Source of the DNA: Desulfuromonadaceae bacterium UBA6124
GTDB lineage: Bacteria > Desulfobacterota > Desulfuromonadia > Desulfuromonadales > Trichloromonadaceae
Length of the DNA stretch: 5,846 nucleotides
Direction: 5' to 3'
Assembly: GCA_002423365.1 (NCBI GenBank)
Contig: DIVU01000009.1
Location: forward strand, 1-5,846
Of the stretch, positions 1-5,664 are shown in pieces; position 1 is the stretch's first letter, and each line of letters opens with the position of its first letter. The position numbers and the translations under genes were made by a program. Under the pieces are notes generated by a model. The model did no database searches. It was given only the letters and a program-made list of their open reading frames with translations, and was not told where the DNA came from.

Positions 1-985
1 CGATGGCGCTCCCCGAGGGGAGGTTTTCCACCGCCGGAATCAGGCCGACCAGGTTCACCGGCAGTTGCAGTCGCGCCGCCGCGGATAGAACACCGAGCAC
101 CGCCGCGCCGCCGGCCATATCCATTTTCATTTCGTCCATCTTTTCCGCTGGTTTCAGGGAAATGCCGCCGGCATCGAAGACCACCCCCTTGCCGATGAGG
201 GCGATAGGCTGCCGGTCTTCCCCCGCGCCGCGATATTCGATAACGATCAGGCGCGGTTCGCGGACGCTTCCCTGGGCGACCCCGAGGAGGGCGCCAAAGC
301 CTTCCCGCTCCAGTTCCCGGCGGTCGAGCACGGTGCAGCCGAGGCCGGTTTCCTCGGCCAGTTCCCGGGCCCGCCGCGCCAGTTCCTCGGGAGATTTGGC
401 ATTGCCCGGTTCATTGACCAGGTCGCGGGCGAGAGTGACCCCCCGGCAGATCGCTTCCGCGACGGCGGCCCCCGCCTTGGCCTCCTTGACCTGGTCGCGC
501 CGGGAAACGCGCAGGGTCAGTTTCAGGGGGGCCGCCGTCGGGTGTTCCCGATCCTGGGTGCGATAGCGATGGAAACGGTAGCCGGCGAGGATGACCGCTT
601 CGCCGGCGAGTTGGGCGAGTTCGCCCAGCGTCAATTGCCGGGCGGGGAGACAGGAAAGGTCGAGGGCGCAGGCGCGCAGTCCCCGTTCCTGAAGAAAGGC
701 CGCGGCCTCCGTCAGTTCCCGGCGCAGGTCGGCCCCCCCCTTACCTGTAGAACCCAGGCCGAGGAGCAGCAGGCGTTCGGCGGGGAGGGCCGGTGGGTGG
801 AGAAGCAGTTTCTCCCCGGCCTTGCCGCGAAACTCCCGGTCGCGGAAGGCTCGACTGATCGCACCGGCGAGATGGGCATCGAGCGCCAGCGTCGAGGGGG
901 AAGGGCGTTGGCTTTCAGGGATGCCGATGATCAGGCAGGGGGTTTTCAGTGCCAGCGGGGCGCCGCTGCTGACGTGAATATCCAT
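1..985 (-). CDS. pepA: Leucyl aminopeptidase (peptidase family M17), N-terminal ~328 residues, truncated by window edge
   Basis: Cytosolic two-metal aminopeptidase that removes N-terminal residues from peptides. The reading frame is open on the minus strand from the ATG at 985-983 to the window edge, about 328 codons of the roughly 500 usual for the family. The N-terminal part (about 1-150) is the variable M17 N-domain. The catalytic domain begins near LARDLVNEPGN (residues 185-195). The metal and active-site region is clear: IGKGVVFDAGG, with K266 and D271, then KMDMAGGAA with D289. These keep the spacing of E. coli PepA K270, D275 and D293 (numbers from memory). The last residues, AVENLPSGSA, precede the NTDAEGR motif, which lies outside the window. 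The start is supported by AAAGGAA (complement of 993-999) 7 nt upstream and by a good promoter. It is transcribed divergently from the lipoprotein gene. No frameshift or missing residue is seen in the visible part. Identification is firm. Confidence 0.96.
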   Translation of the reverse strand, partial: MDIHVSSGAPLALKTPCLIIGIPESQRPSPSTLALDAHLAGAISRAFRDREFRGKAGEKLLLHPPALPAERLLLLGLGSTGKGGADLRRELTEAAAFLQERGLRACALDLSCLPARQLTLGELAQLAGEAVILAGYRFHRYRTQDREHPTAAPLKLTLRVSRRDQVKEAKAGAAVAEAICRGVTLARDLVNEPGNAKSPEELARRARELAEETGLGCTVLDRRELEREGFGALLGVAQGSVREPRLIVIEYRGAGEDRQPIALIGKGVVFDAGGISLKPAEKMDEMKMDMAGGAAVLGVLSAAARLQLPVNLVGLIPAVENLPSGSAI

Positions 986-992
986 GGGGCGG

Positions 993-999
993 TTCCTTT
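993..999 (-). promoter_or_regulatory. Ribosome binding site of pepA
   Basis: On the minus strand this reads AAAGGAA, with 7 nt between it and the ATG at 985-983. It fixes the pepA start. A nearby upstream ATG (complement of 1000-1002) is out of frame and is not the start. Confidence 0.8.
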
Positions 1000-1022
1000 C
1001 ATGAAAGAACGGATTCCCAGCC

Positions 1023-1051
1023 ATTCTAGCGGTCCCCCGGGCGCTTTTCAA
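1023..1051 (-). promoter_or_regulatory. Sigma70-type promoter of pepA
   Basis: Read on the minus strand, the -35 box TTGAAA is the complement of 1046-1051 and the -10 box TAGAAT is the complement of 1023-1028. The spacer is exactly 17 nt. Both boxes match five of six consensus positions. Transcription would start near 1016, leaving a leader of about 30 nt before the pepA start. The call rests on sequence match and position only. Confidence 0.75.
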
Positions 1052-1053
1052 TC

Positions 1054-1097
1054 TTTGACCCGCGGAACGAGGCCGCGCGGTCAGCTTTTTTGACCCG
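1054..1097. repeat. Direct repeat TTTGACCCG (x2) and overlapping GGTCA-N7-TGACC inverted repeat between divergent promoters
   Basis: TTTGACCCG occurs exactly at 1054-1062 and again at 1089-1097, 35 bp apart. The second copy also forms the right half of an inverted repeat, GGTCA (1079-1083) and TGACC (1091-1095), separated by the 7 nt GCTTTTT. The whole element sits between the two divergent -35 boxes (1046-1051 and 1113-1118). That position suits an operator for a regulator acting on one or both genes, but no regulator gene is present and chance similarity is possible. Confidence 0.35.
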
Positions 1098-1112
1098 GCC
1101 GGTGTCGCGATT

Positions 1113-1140
1113 TTGACAAGTGCCGGCGAGCCGGTACAAT
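1113..1140 (+). promoter_or_regulatory. Strong sigma70-type promoter of the lipoprotein gene
   Basis: A perfect -35 box, TTGACA at 1113-1118, is followed after 16 nt by TACAAT at 1135-1140, five of six for the -10 box. Transcription would begin near 1147, giving a leader of about 100 nt before the ATG at 1248. The promoter lies inside an open frame that extends upstream of the lipoprotein gene, which is one more reason to reject the longer start at 1113. Confidence 0.8.
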
Positions 1141-1186
1141 ACGATGACAACCAAAGAATTCAGGCCGGATCCAACCCGTCGGAGCT

Positions 1187-1210
1187 CCGGGGCCCGGCAC
1201 AGGGCCTCGG
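1187..1210 (+). promoter_or_regulatory. Stable hairpin in the lipoprotein mRNA leader
   Basis: CCGGGGCCC (1187-1195) and GGGCCTCGG (1202-1210) can form a 9-bp stem containing one G-U pair, closed by the 6-nt loop GGCACA. It ends 25 nt before the AGGAGG ribosome binding site. No T-tract follows it, so it is not an intrinsic terminator in this form. It could stabilise the transcript or control translation. It resembles no riboswitch class known to me. Confidence 0.45.
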
Positions 1211-1235
1211 CCCGGTCGATTTGCGTTCGATCTTC

Positions 1236-1241
1236 AGGAGG
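1236..1241 (+). promoter_or_regulatory. Consensus ribosome binding site AGGAGG
   Basis: A perfect AGGAGG lies 6 nt before the ATG at 1248-1250. Together with the signal peptide that begins at this ATG, it decides the start in preference to upstream in-frame starts. Confidence 0.9.
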
Positions 1242-1247
1242 CGAAAC

Positions 1248-2078
1248 ATGGCTCGACAGGCTATCTTGATCTGTGGTTTGCTGGCGCTGCTGCTGGTTTC
1301 GGGGTGCGCCGGCCCCGTCCGACAGACATCCGAACGCTGGATCGACGAATATGTGCAGCGGGACGGCAAGACCGGAATCGACGGTCGGGTTTATCGCAAG
1401 GATGACGGTTCCCCGATCGCCGGCGCCTACGTGAATATCTACCCGGATGCCATCTCCAACCTGCTCGGACCGTCGATGTATATCTCCCTGCCGACGGATG
1501 CGGAGGGGCGCTATCATCTCGACGTTCCACCCGGTACTTATTATGTGGTGGCGCGCAAGCGCCTCAGCGGGCGTTCCATGGGGCCCCTCTCCCCCGGGGA
1601 TTATTATTCCGAGCACCAGCGGGTTCTGGTCGCGGTCAAAGCCGGCAAGCTGGCCGTGGCCGACCTGCCGCTGGTCGCCATCAAGGCGCCGATGTTCTTC
1701 AAGAAGGGACTGATGGATGTCCAGGGCGATACCGGAATTCGCGGGCGGCTGGTGGACGCCGAGGGCCGCCCGGTTCCCGGTGGTTTTGCCACGGCCTATG
1801 GCGACGTCGAGATGCGCCGCCTGCCCGATCATGCCTCGACCCTCTCCGATGAAAATGGCAACTTCACCCTCTATTTACCCGAGGCCGGCATCTATTATCT
1901 CGGGGCGCGCATCCATGCCTGGGACATGCCCCGTCCCGGCGAGCCCCACGGCCGCCTGGGTGGGGATACGCCGACGCCGATCGCGGTGGAAAAAGGGGCT
2001 TTCGTCGAGGACGTCGTCATTGAAATGCATCCTTTTGCCGGCGAATATCAGGCTGGCAAAAGTCGCCGGCCGCTCTGA
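1248..2078 (+). CDS. Outer-membrane-type lipoprotein with two carboxypeptidase-regulatory-like (transthyretin-fold) domains
   Basis: A protein of 276 residues whose exact function I do not recognise. Residues 1-19 form a lipoprotein signal peptide: positive start (R3), hydrophobic core, lipobox LVSG-C with C20 as the lipidated cysteine. The next residue is Ala, with no Asp at +2, which suggests sorting to the outer membrane. The mature part holds two related beta-sandwich modules. Module 1 (about 42-146) begins TGIDGRVYRKDDGSPIAGA and contains TDAEGRYHLDVPPGTYYV. Module 2 (about 162-261) begins TGIRGRLVDAEGRPVPGG and contains SDENGNFTLYLPEAGIYYL. The G-x-V/L...G-P-I/V...D-x-G-x-F/Y-x-L...P-G-x-Y pattern is that of carboxypeptidase-regulatory-like domains, which usually bind or scaffold and are not catalytic. 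The lipobox and consensus ribosome binding site fix the start. It has its own promoter and is separated by 341 bp from the chemoreceptor gene. A role at the cell envelope is likely; its ligand is unknown. Confidence 0.88.
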   Translation: MARQAILICGLLALLLVSGCAGPVRQTSERWIDEYVQRDGKTGIDGRVYRKDDGSPIAGAYVNIYPDAISNLLGPSMYISLPTDAEGRYHLDVPPGTYYVVARKRLSGRSMGPLSPGDYYSEHQRVLVAVKAGKLAVADLPLVAIKAPMFFKKGLMDVQGDTGIRGRLVDAEGRPVPGGFATAYGDVEMRRLPDHASTLSDENGNFTLYLPEAGIYYLGARIHAWDMPRPGEPHGRLGGDTPTPIAVEKGAFVEDVVIEMHPFAGEYQAGKSRRPL

Positions 2079-2175
2079 TCGCCGCCGGTCTTTGCGCGAG
2101 AAGACGGATACCAGGTGCAACGGCTCTATCGGATGCTTTCCGGTGGGGCCGTTGTTGTTTGGTCCGTGGCGGAAA

Positions 2176-2192
2176 TGGGAATGAATCTTGCT
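2176..2192 (+). promoter_or_regulatory. Candidate sigma54 (RpoN) promoter upstream of the chemoreceptor gene
   Basis: The sequence has the invariant GG (2178-2179), exactly 10 nt, then GC (2190-2191). The -12 half reads TTGCT, matching the consensus TTGCW. GA at 2183-2184 also matches. The -24 half is weaker: GGAAT in place of GGCAC. Transcription would start near 2203, about 215 nt before the ATG at 2420. Chemotaxis genes in this group of bacteria are often under alternative sigma factors, but a single match of this quality can arise by chance. Confidence 0.35.
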
Positions 2193-2216
2193 TTTAATCT
2201 TTGGTTTTCTTTTCGC

Positions 2217-2230
2217 CCGGATCGATCCGG
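2217..2230. repeat. Perfect 14-bp palindrome CCGGATCGATCCGG
   Basis: All 14 bases are self-complementary, and the symmetry does not extend further. It lies just downstream of the putative sigma54 start point and about 190 bp before the chemoreceptor ATG. It could be an operator for a dimeric regulator or a restriction-type palindrome arising by chance. Confidence 0.45.
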
Positions 2231-2419
2231 ATGGGGACGGAGCGGTTTGTCTCGGGGCATTCCTGCCGCCCCCGCCGGGATTAACCGTTGCCCGTGCCCT
2301 TCGAAAAGTGCTATTTTTACGAGAAATGGCGGTTGTGACAATTCCTGGGGGTACGGAAACGGCCGCTCCCCGCGCCCGTTCCGTTCTTTCGCCACCAAGA
2401 CAAGAGAGAGATAGTCGCG

Positions 2420-4798
2420 ATGTCCACTTCGACGAGTCTGCGCTGGAAAATCCTCTTCGCCCTGATCGGCCTTTCCGTGGTGCCGATGATTATCGCCCTG
2501 CTCATCCTGCTGAGCTCGGTCTCCCGCCAGTTCGACCGGACCCTGGAACAGCGGGCCGATGAGTTGGCGGGGTTTGTTCGCAATACCATCGCCTACTCGG
2601 AGAATGAAGCCGGCAATTACGTGCGTCTGACCAGTCAGACCCCGGACCTGGTCAACTCCATCTATTTCGCCAGTTCTCCCGAGGAAATGCTCGACATTGG
2701 CACCGTCATCGAAAATGCCCAGCAGGTTTTCCATTTCGACCTGCTGCAGGTGCTCAATGCCGAAGGCGACCTGTTGCGCAGCAGCGTGCATGAACATCAC
2801 CAGGGGTTGGAGATAGAGCCGCTCAAGGATCATCTCGTGGTTCAGACGGCGTTGGCCAACCGTGGAGCCAAGGGTATCGCCCAGATCGCCGGCCACCCCG
2901 CGATCGTCACTATTTCCCCCATCACTTTTCATAACAACCCGATCGGTTATCTCCTCGGCGCGGTCTTTCTTGATGATGATTACGCCAAGAAGATCAAGGG
3001 GATCGCCGGTTCGGATCTGGCCTTCTACAGCCGTTCGGGGAAGATCACGGCCTCCCTCGATGAATTGCGTGCCTTACGAGCCGATGATTACCAGGGGCTC
3101 GAGAGCTGGTCGGCGACACTTGGGGGAACGCCGTACAGTCTCCATCATTTCACCCTCAACGAAGAGGGGGAGGGCATGGTCCTGGCCCTCGACCGATCGG
3201 AAATGGTGGCGGCCCGACAGCAGACGCGTAACCTTTTTCTCGGTATCCTCCTCGGGGTCGGCGCCCTGGCGCTGGTCGTTGGTATTGGGATTTCCCGCAG
3301 TATCGTCCGCCCTCTTTCGGCGGTGGTCGGCAGCCTGAAGGAGATGGCTGAGGGGGCGGGGGATCTGACCAGTCGCCTGGAAGTTCAGTCGAAGGACGAG
3401 GTCGGCGCCCTGGCGGGGAATTTCAACCAGTTTCTCGGGCGTCTGCAGGAGATGGTGCGGCGTCTGCAGGTGGTGCGCGCCGACCTGGGCGGGGCCGCCC
3501 AGCGCATTCGGGGTTCGGCGGGGCAGGTCAACGAGGGGGTGATCCATTCCTCCCGATCCATCGAAGAATGTCATACGGCGATCCAGGGGATCGAGCAGAC
3601 CCTGGGCGGGATCGCCGAGAGCACCGGCACGCTGGTCACGGCGGTGGAGGAAAGCTCCTCGGCGACGCTGGAGCTCGGCTCGACTATCGAGGAGATCGCC
3701 GAGCAGATGGAAAACCTCTTCGCCACGGTCGATGAGGTCTCCAGTTCCATCAACGAGATGTCGGTGTCGAGTCAGCAGATCATGGAGAATGTGGAAATTC
3801 TCTCTTCCTCCACGGAAGTGACGGCCTCTTCCATCACCCAGATGGATGCCGCGATCAAGGAGATCGAGGAAAACGCCGAAATGACCAACCGCCTTTCCGA
3901 GGCGGCGGCCACCGATTCGCAGCTGGGCAAGGAGGCGGTCGACGCCACCATCCAGGGGATTGGTGCCATCCGCGAAATGGTCGACGGGGCGAGCCGAGTG
4001 ATCCGTGACCTCGGGCACCAGTCCAACGCCATCGGCAAGATTCTCAGCGTCATTGACGACGTCGCCGATCAGACCAGCCTGCTGGCGTTGAACGCCGCGA
4101 TCATCGCCGCCCAGGCCGGCGAGCACGGCAAGGGCTTCGCCGTGGTTGCCGATGAAATCCGCGAACTGGCCGAACGCACCGCGGTTTCGACTCGGGAGAT
4201 TGGCGGCATCATCGGCAATCTGCAGGGCGGGGTGAAGGAGGCAGTGAAGGCCATGGATGCCAGCAGCGAGCGGGTCCATCAAGAGGTGGCGCGCTCCCAG
4301 GGAGCGGGGGAGGCCCTGGAGAAGATCCGCAACAGCACCCTCAAGGCGACGGATCAGGTGCGCGGCATCGTCCGCGCCACCCAGGAACAGGCGCGGGGCA
4401 GCCAGCAGATCACCGGCTCGATCAACCAGATCGCCTCGATGCTCGGGCAGATCTCCTCGGCCATCAAGCAGCAGACGGCGGGGGCTCAACAATTGGCCCA
4501 CGCCGCCGAGTCGATGCGCGCCATCGCCTCCCATGGCAAGCTCAGCACCTCCGAGCAGGCCAAGGGGAGCCGCCAGATCAATACCAGTATGGAAAATATC
4601 AGCCTCATGATCGAGCGCATCGATGAGGCGACCCGCGAACAGACCAGCCGTGTCCGTCAGGTGCTGGAAGCGGTCGCCAGCCTGCGCGACGTGGGCGAAA
4701 ACAACGCTCTGCGTGCGGCCGAGCTCAATCAGGTGGTGGAAAGCCTGACCCGGCAGACCGCCGCCCTCGACGAAGAGGTCGGCGCGTTCAAGGCATGA
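2420..4798 (+). CDS. Methyl-accepting chemotaxis protein with periplasmic Cache-like sensor, HAMP and unusually long signalling hairpin
   Basis: Inner-membrane chemoreceptor of 792 residues that passes ligand signals to CheA/CheW. TM1 is about residues 11-33. The periplasmic sensor is about 34-270, with PAS/Cache-style segments VLNAEGDLL (111-119) and GYLLGAVFLDDDYAKKI (176-192), most like a double-Cache domain. TM2 is about 271-292 and HAMP about 293-345, with the expected P298 (RPLS) and DEVGAL (326-331). The rest is a helical hairpin. Its tip is QTSLLALNAAIIAAQAGE (551-568), then HGKGFAVVADEIRELA. The arms are about 220 residues each and carry four-heptad repeats, with segments at 381, 409, 437 and 465 on the descending arm and at 657, 685, 713 and 741 on the ascending arm. 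Glu/Gln pairs in the repeats (E410-E411, E656-Q657, E712-Q713, E740-Q741) are candidate methylation sites. The C-terminus GAFKA lacks a CheR-binding pentapeptide. The start follows a weak purine-rich site (GAGAGAG, 2404-2410). The ligand is unknown. The gene overlaps the next one by 4 nt. Confidence 0.96.
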   Translation: MSTSTSLRWKILFALIGLSVVPMIIALLILLSSVSRQFDRTLEQRADELAGFVRNTIAYSENEAGNYVRLTSQTPDLVNSIYFASSPEEMLDIGTVIENAQQVFHFDLLQVLNAEGDLLRSSVHEHHQGLEIEPLKDHLVVQTALANRGAKGIAQIAGHPAIVTISPITFHNNPIGYLLGAVFLDDDYAKKIKGIAGSDLAFYSRSGKITASLDELRALRADDYQGLESWSATLGGTPYSLHHFTLNEEGEGMVLALDRSEMVAARQQTRNLFLGILLGVGALALVVGIGISRSIVRPLSAVVGSLKEMAEGAGDLTSRLEVQSKDEVGALAGNFNQFLGRLQEMVRRLQVVRADLGGAAQRIRGSAGQVNEGVIHSSRSIEECHTAIQGIEQTLGGIAESTGTLVTAVEESSSATLELGSTIEEIAEQMENLFATVDEVSSSINEMSVSSQQIMENVEILSSSTEVTASSITQMDAAIKEIEENAEMTNRLSEAAATDSQLGKEAVDATIQGIGAIREMVDGASRVIRDLGHQSNAIGKILSVIDDVADQTSLLALNAAIIAAQAGEHGKGFAVVADEIRELAERTAVSTREIGGIIGNLQGGVKEAVKAMDASSERVHQEVARSQGAGEALEKIRNSTLKATDQVRGIVRATQEQARGSQQITGSINQIASMLGQISSAIKQQTAGAQQLAHAAESMRAIASHGKLSTSEQAKGSRQINTSMENISLMIERIDEATREQTSRVRQVLEAVASLRDVGENNALRAAELNQVVESLTRQTAALDEEVGAFKA

Positions 4799-5583
4799 GC
4801 GGGCGCGCCGTTACCGTGACCATTCTCGGCTCCGGCACCAGCACCGGGGTGCCGGTGCCGGCCTGCAACTGCCCGGTCTGCCGTTCCCGGGAGCCACGTA
4901 ATCAGCGCACCCGCTGTAGTGTCCTGCTCAGTGTCGTCGGCCGCAACATCCTCATCGACACCTCCACCGACCTGCGTCAGCAAGCGCTGCGCGAAGACAT
5001 CACCCATGTCGACGCGGTCCTCTTCACCCACACCCACGCCGACCATGTCAACGGCATCGACGATCTGCGCCCCTTCAACCTGGCTTCGGGGGCGGCAATT
5101 CCCATCCACGCCTGCGCCGAGGATCTCGCCGTGCTGCGGCGGGTCTTCGCCTACATCTTCGAGGACGGCGACGAGCCCGGCTATCGTCCCCGCCTGCGCG
5201 CCCAGGAGATCAGCGCAGGCTTTTCCCTGTTCGGCCTGCCGATTCTCCCCCTGCCGCTGGTCCACGGCCCGGGGCGCTCCCTCGGCTACCGCATCGGCCC
5301 CTTCGCCTATCTCACCGATTGCAGTTCCATTCCCGAGACGACCCTGGAACTGCTCGCCGGTATCGACATCCTGCTCATCGACGGTCTGCGCTTTCGCCCC
5401 CATCTCAGCCACTTCAGCATCTCCCAGGCCGTGGCCGTGGCCGAGCGCCTCGGCGTCGGTCGCACCATCCTCACCCACCTCAGCCATGACGTCGACTACA
5501 GCCGTCATGCCTCGCTCCTCCCCACCGGCACCGAGTTGGCCTACGACGGCCAGCGCCTGGTCTTCACCCTACCCACTCCCTGA
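4795..5583 (+). CDS. PhnP-like metallo-beta-lactamase-fold hydrolase (phosphodiesterase family)
   Basis: A cytosolic hydrolase of 262 residues with no signal peptide. The metallo-beta-lactamase metal motif HTHADH (79-84) supplies H79, H81, D83 and H84. Further likely ligands are H157 (PLVHG), D175 (YLTDC) and H206 (LSHFS). The N-terminal ACNCPVC has C24, C26 and C29, which with H231 (THLSHD) matches the structural zinc site of E. coli PhnP (C21, C23, C26, H225, from memory). The catalytic ligands also keep PhnP-like spacing. PhnP cleaves cyclic phosphoribosyl phosphates in phosphonate use, but no other phn gene is here, and this family is widespread and often uncharacterised, so I give no gene symbol. 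The ATG overlaps the chemoreceptor stop in ATGA. A good ribosome binding site is absent: GAAGAGG (4772-4778) is 16 nt away and AGG (4791-4793) is too close. Translation therefore probably depends on coupling. Confidence 0.9.
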   Translation: MSGRAVTVTILGSGTSTGVPVPACNCPVCRSREPRNQRTRCSVLLSVVGRNILIDTSTDLRQQALREDITHVDAVLFTHTHADHVNGIDDLRPFNLASGAAIPIHACAEDLAVLRRVFAYIFEDGDEPGYRPRLRAQEISAGFSLFGLPILPLPLVHGPGRSLGYRIGPFAYLTDCSSIPETTLELLAGIDILLIDGLRFRPHLSHFSISQAVAVAERLGVGRTILTHLSHDVDYSRHASLLPTGTELAYDGQRLVFTLPTP

Positions 5584-5601
5584 CGCACTCCCCCTTTTTC
5601 C

Positions 5602-5629
5602 TTGCCGTGCCCCGGACAATGGGTATAAT
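5602..5629 (+). promoter_or_regulatory. Sigma70-type promoter of the EF-G gene
   Basis: A perfect -10 box TATAAT at 5624-5629 is preceded by TTGCCG at 5602-5607 with a 16-nt spacer. Transcription would start near 5636, giving a leader of about 30 nt. The promoter lies in the gap after the hydrolase gene. I see no hairpin terminator between the hydrolase stop at 5583 and this promoter, so some read-through is possible. Confidence 0.75.
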
Positions 5630-5664
5630 TGCCCAAATTCATTATAGTTCCTTGGGGTGTGGTC

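Larger units (their letters stand above)
2079..2419. other. 341-bp intergenic region with no convincing gene; candidate regulatory region of the chemoreceptor operon
   Basis: Short open frames here lack good starts or family-like sequence. The stretch holds a sigma54-like site (2176-2192) and a 14-bp palindrome (2217-2230), listed separately. A weak sigma70-like pair also lies nearer the gene: TTGCCC at 2288-2293 and TATTTT at 2312-2317, spaced by 18 nt, four of six matches each. A small palindrome, TTGTGACAA, is at 2333-2341. I see no clear intrinsic terminator for the upstream lipoprotein gene and no recognisable riboswitch, including no match to the cyclic-di-GMP GEMM core. The length is unusual for a plain spacer and fits a long regulated leader, but this is inference. 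Confidence 0.5.

Noticed and set aside
3..1093. Two plus-strand frames (3-566 and 542-1093)
   Set aside because: They run antisense to pepA, whose catalytic residues are intact on the minus strand. Their products are Arg/Ser- or Gly-rich with no domain.
1113..1247. Upstream extension of the lipoprotein reading frame
   Set aside because: The extension includes the promoter itself and would bury the signal peptide. The ATG at 1248 has a perfect ribosome binding site and starts a proper lipobox signal.
1026..1832. Minus-strand frame of 268 codons across the lipoprotein gene
   Set aside because: It covers both divergent promoters and the lipoprotein gene, has no family-like sequence, and is explained as antisense to a well-supported gene.
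2062..2093. Possible terminator after the lipoprotein gene (CCGGC...GCCGG followed by TCTTT)
   Set aside because: The stem is only about 5 bp with a 13-nt loop and a broken T-run, too weak to call.
2302..2319. A/T-rich hairpin CGAAAA...TTTTTACG
   Set aside because: It has few pairs and no GC-rich stem, so it is neither a credible terminator nor a clear operator.
2115..2414. Possible small gene between the lipoprotein and chemoreceptor genes, including an ATG at 2182 with GGAAATGGGA before it
   Set aside because: The product shows no hydrophobic segment or motif, its composition is that of random GC-rich translation, and the region holds promoter-like signals instead.
3074..4534. Long open frame of 486 codons on the strand opposite the chemoreceptor
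   Set aside because: It is a GC-rich antisense shadow. Its product is low-complexity (Gly, Leu, Asp, His, Arg) with no recognisable domain, while the plus strand encodes a complete receptor with all expected motifs.
4919..5647. Second plus-strand frame overlapping the hydrolase gene
   Set aside because: It is Ser/Pro/Thr-rich out-of-frame translation of the hydrolase, which has complete metal-binding motifs in its own frame.
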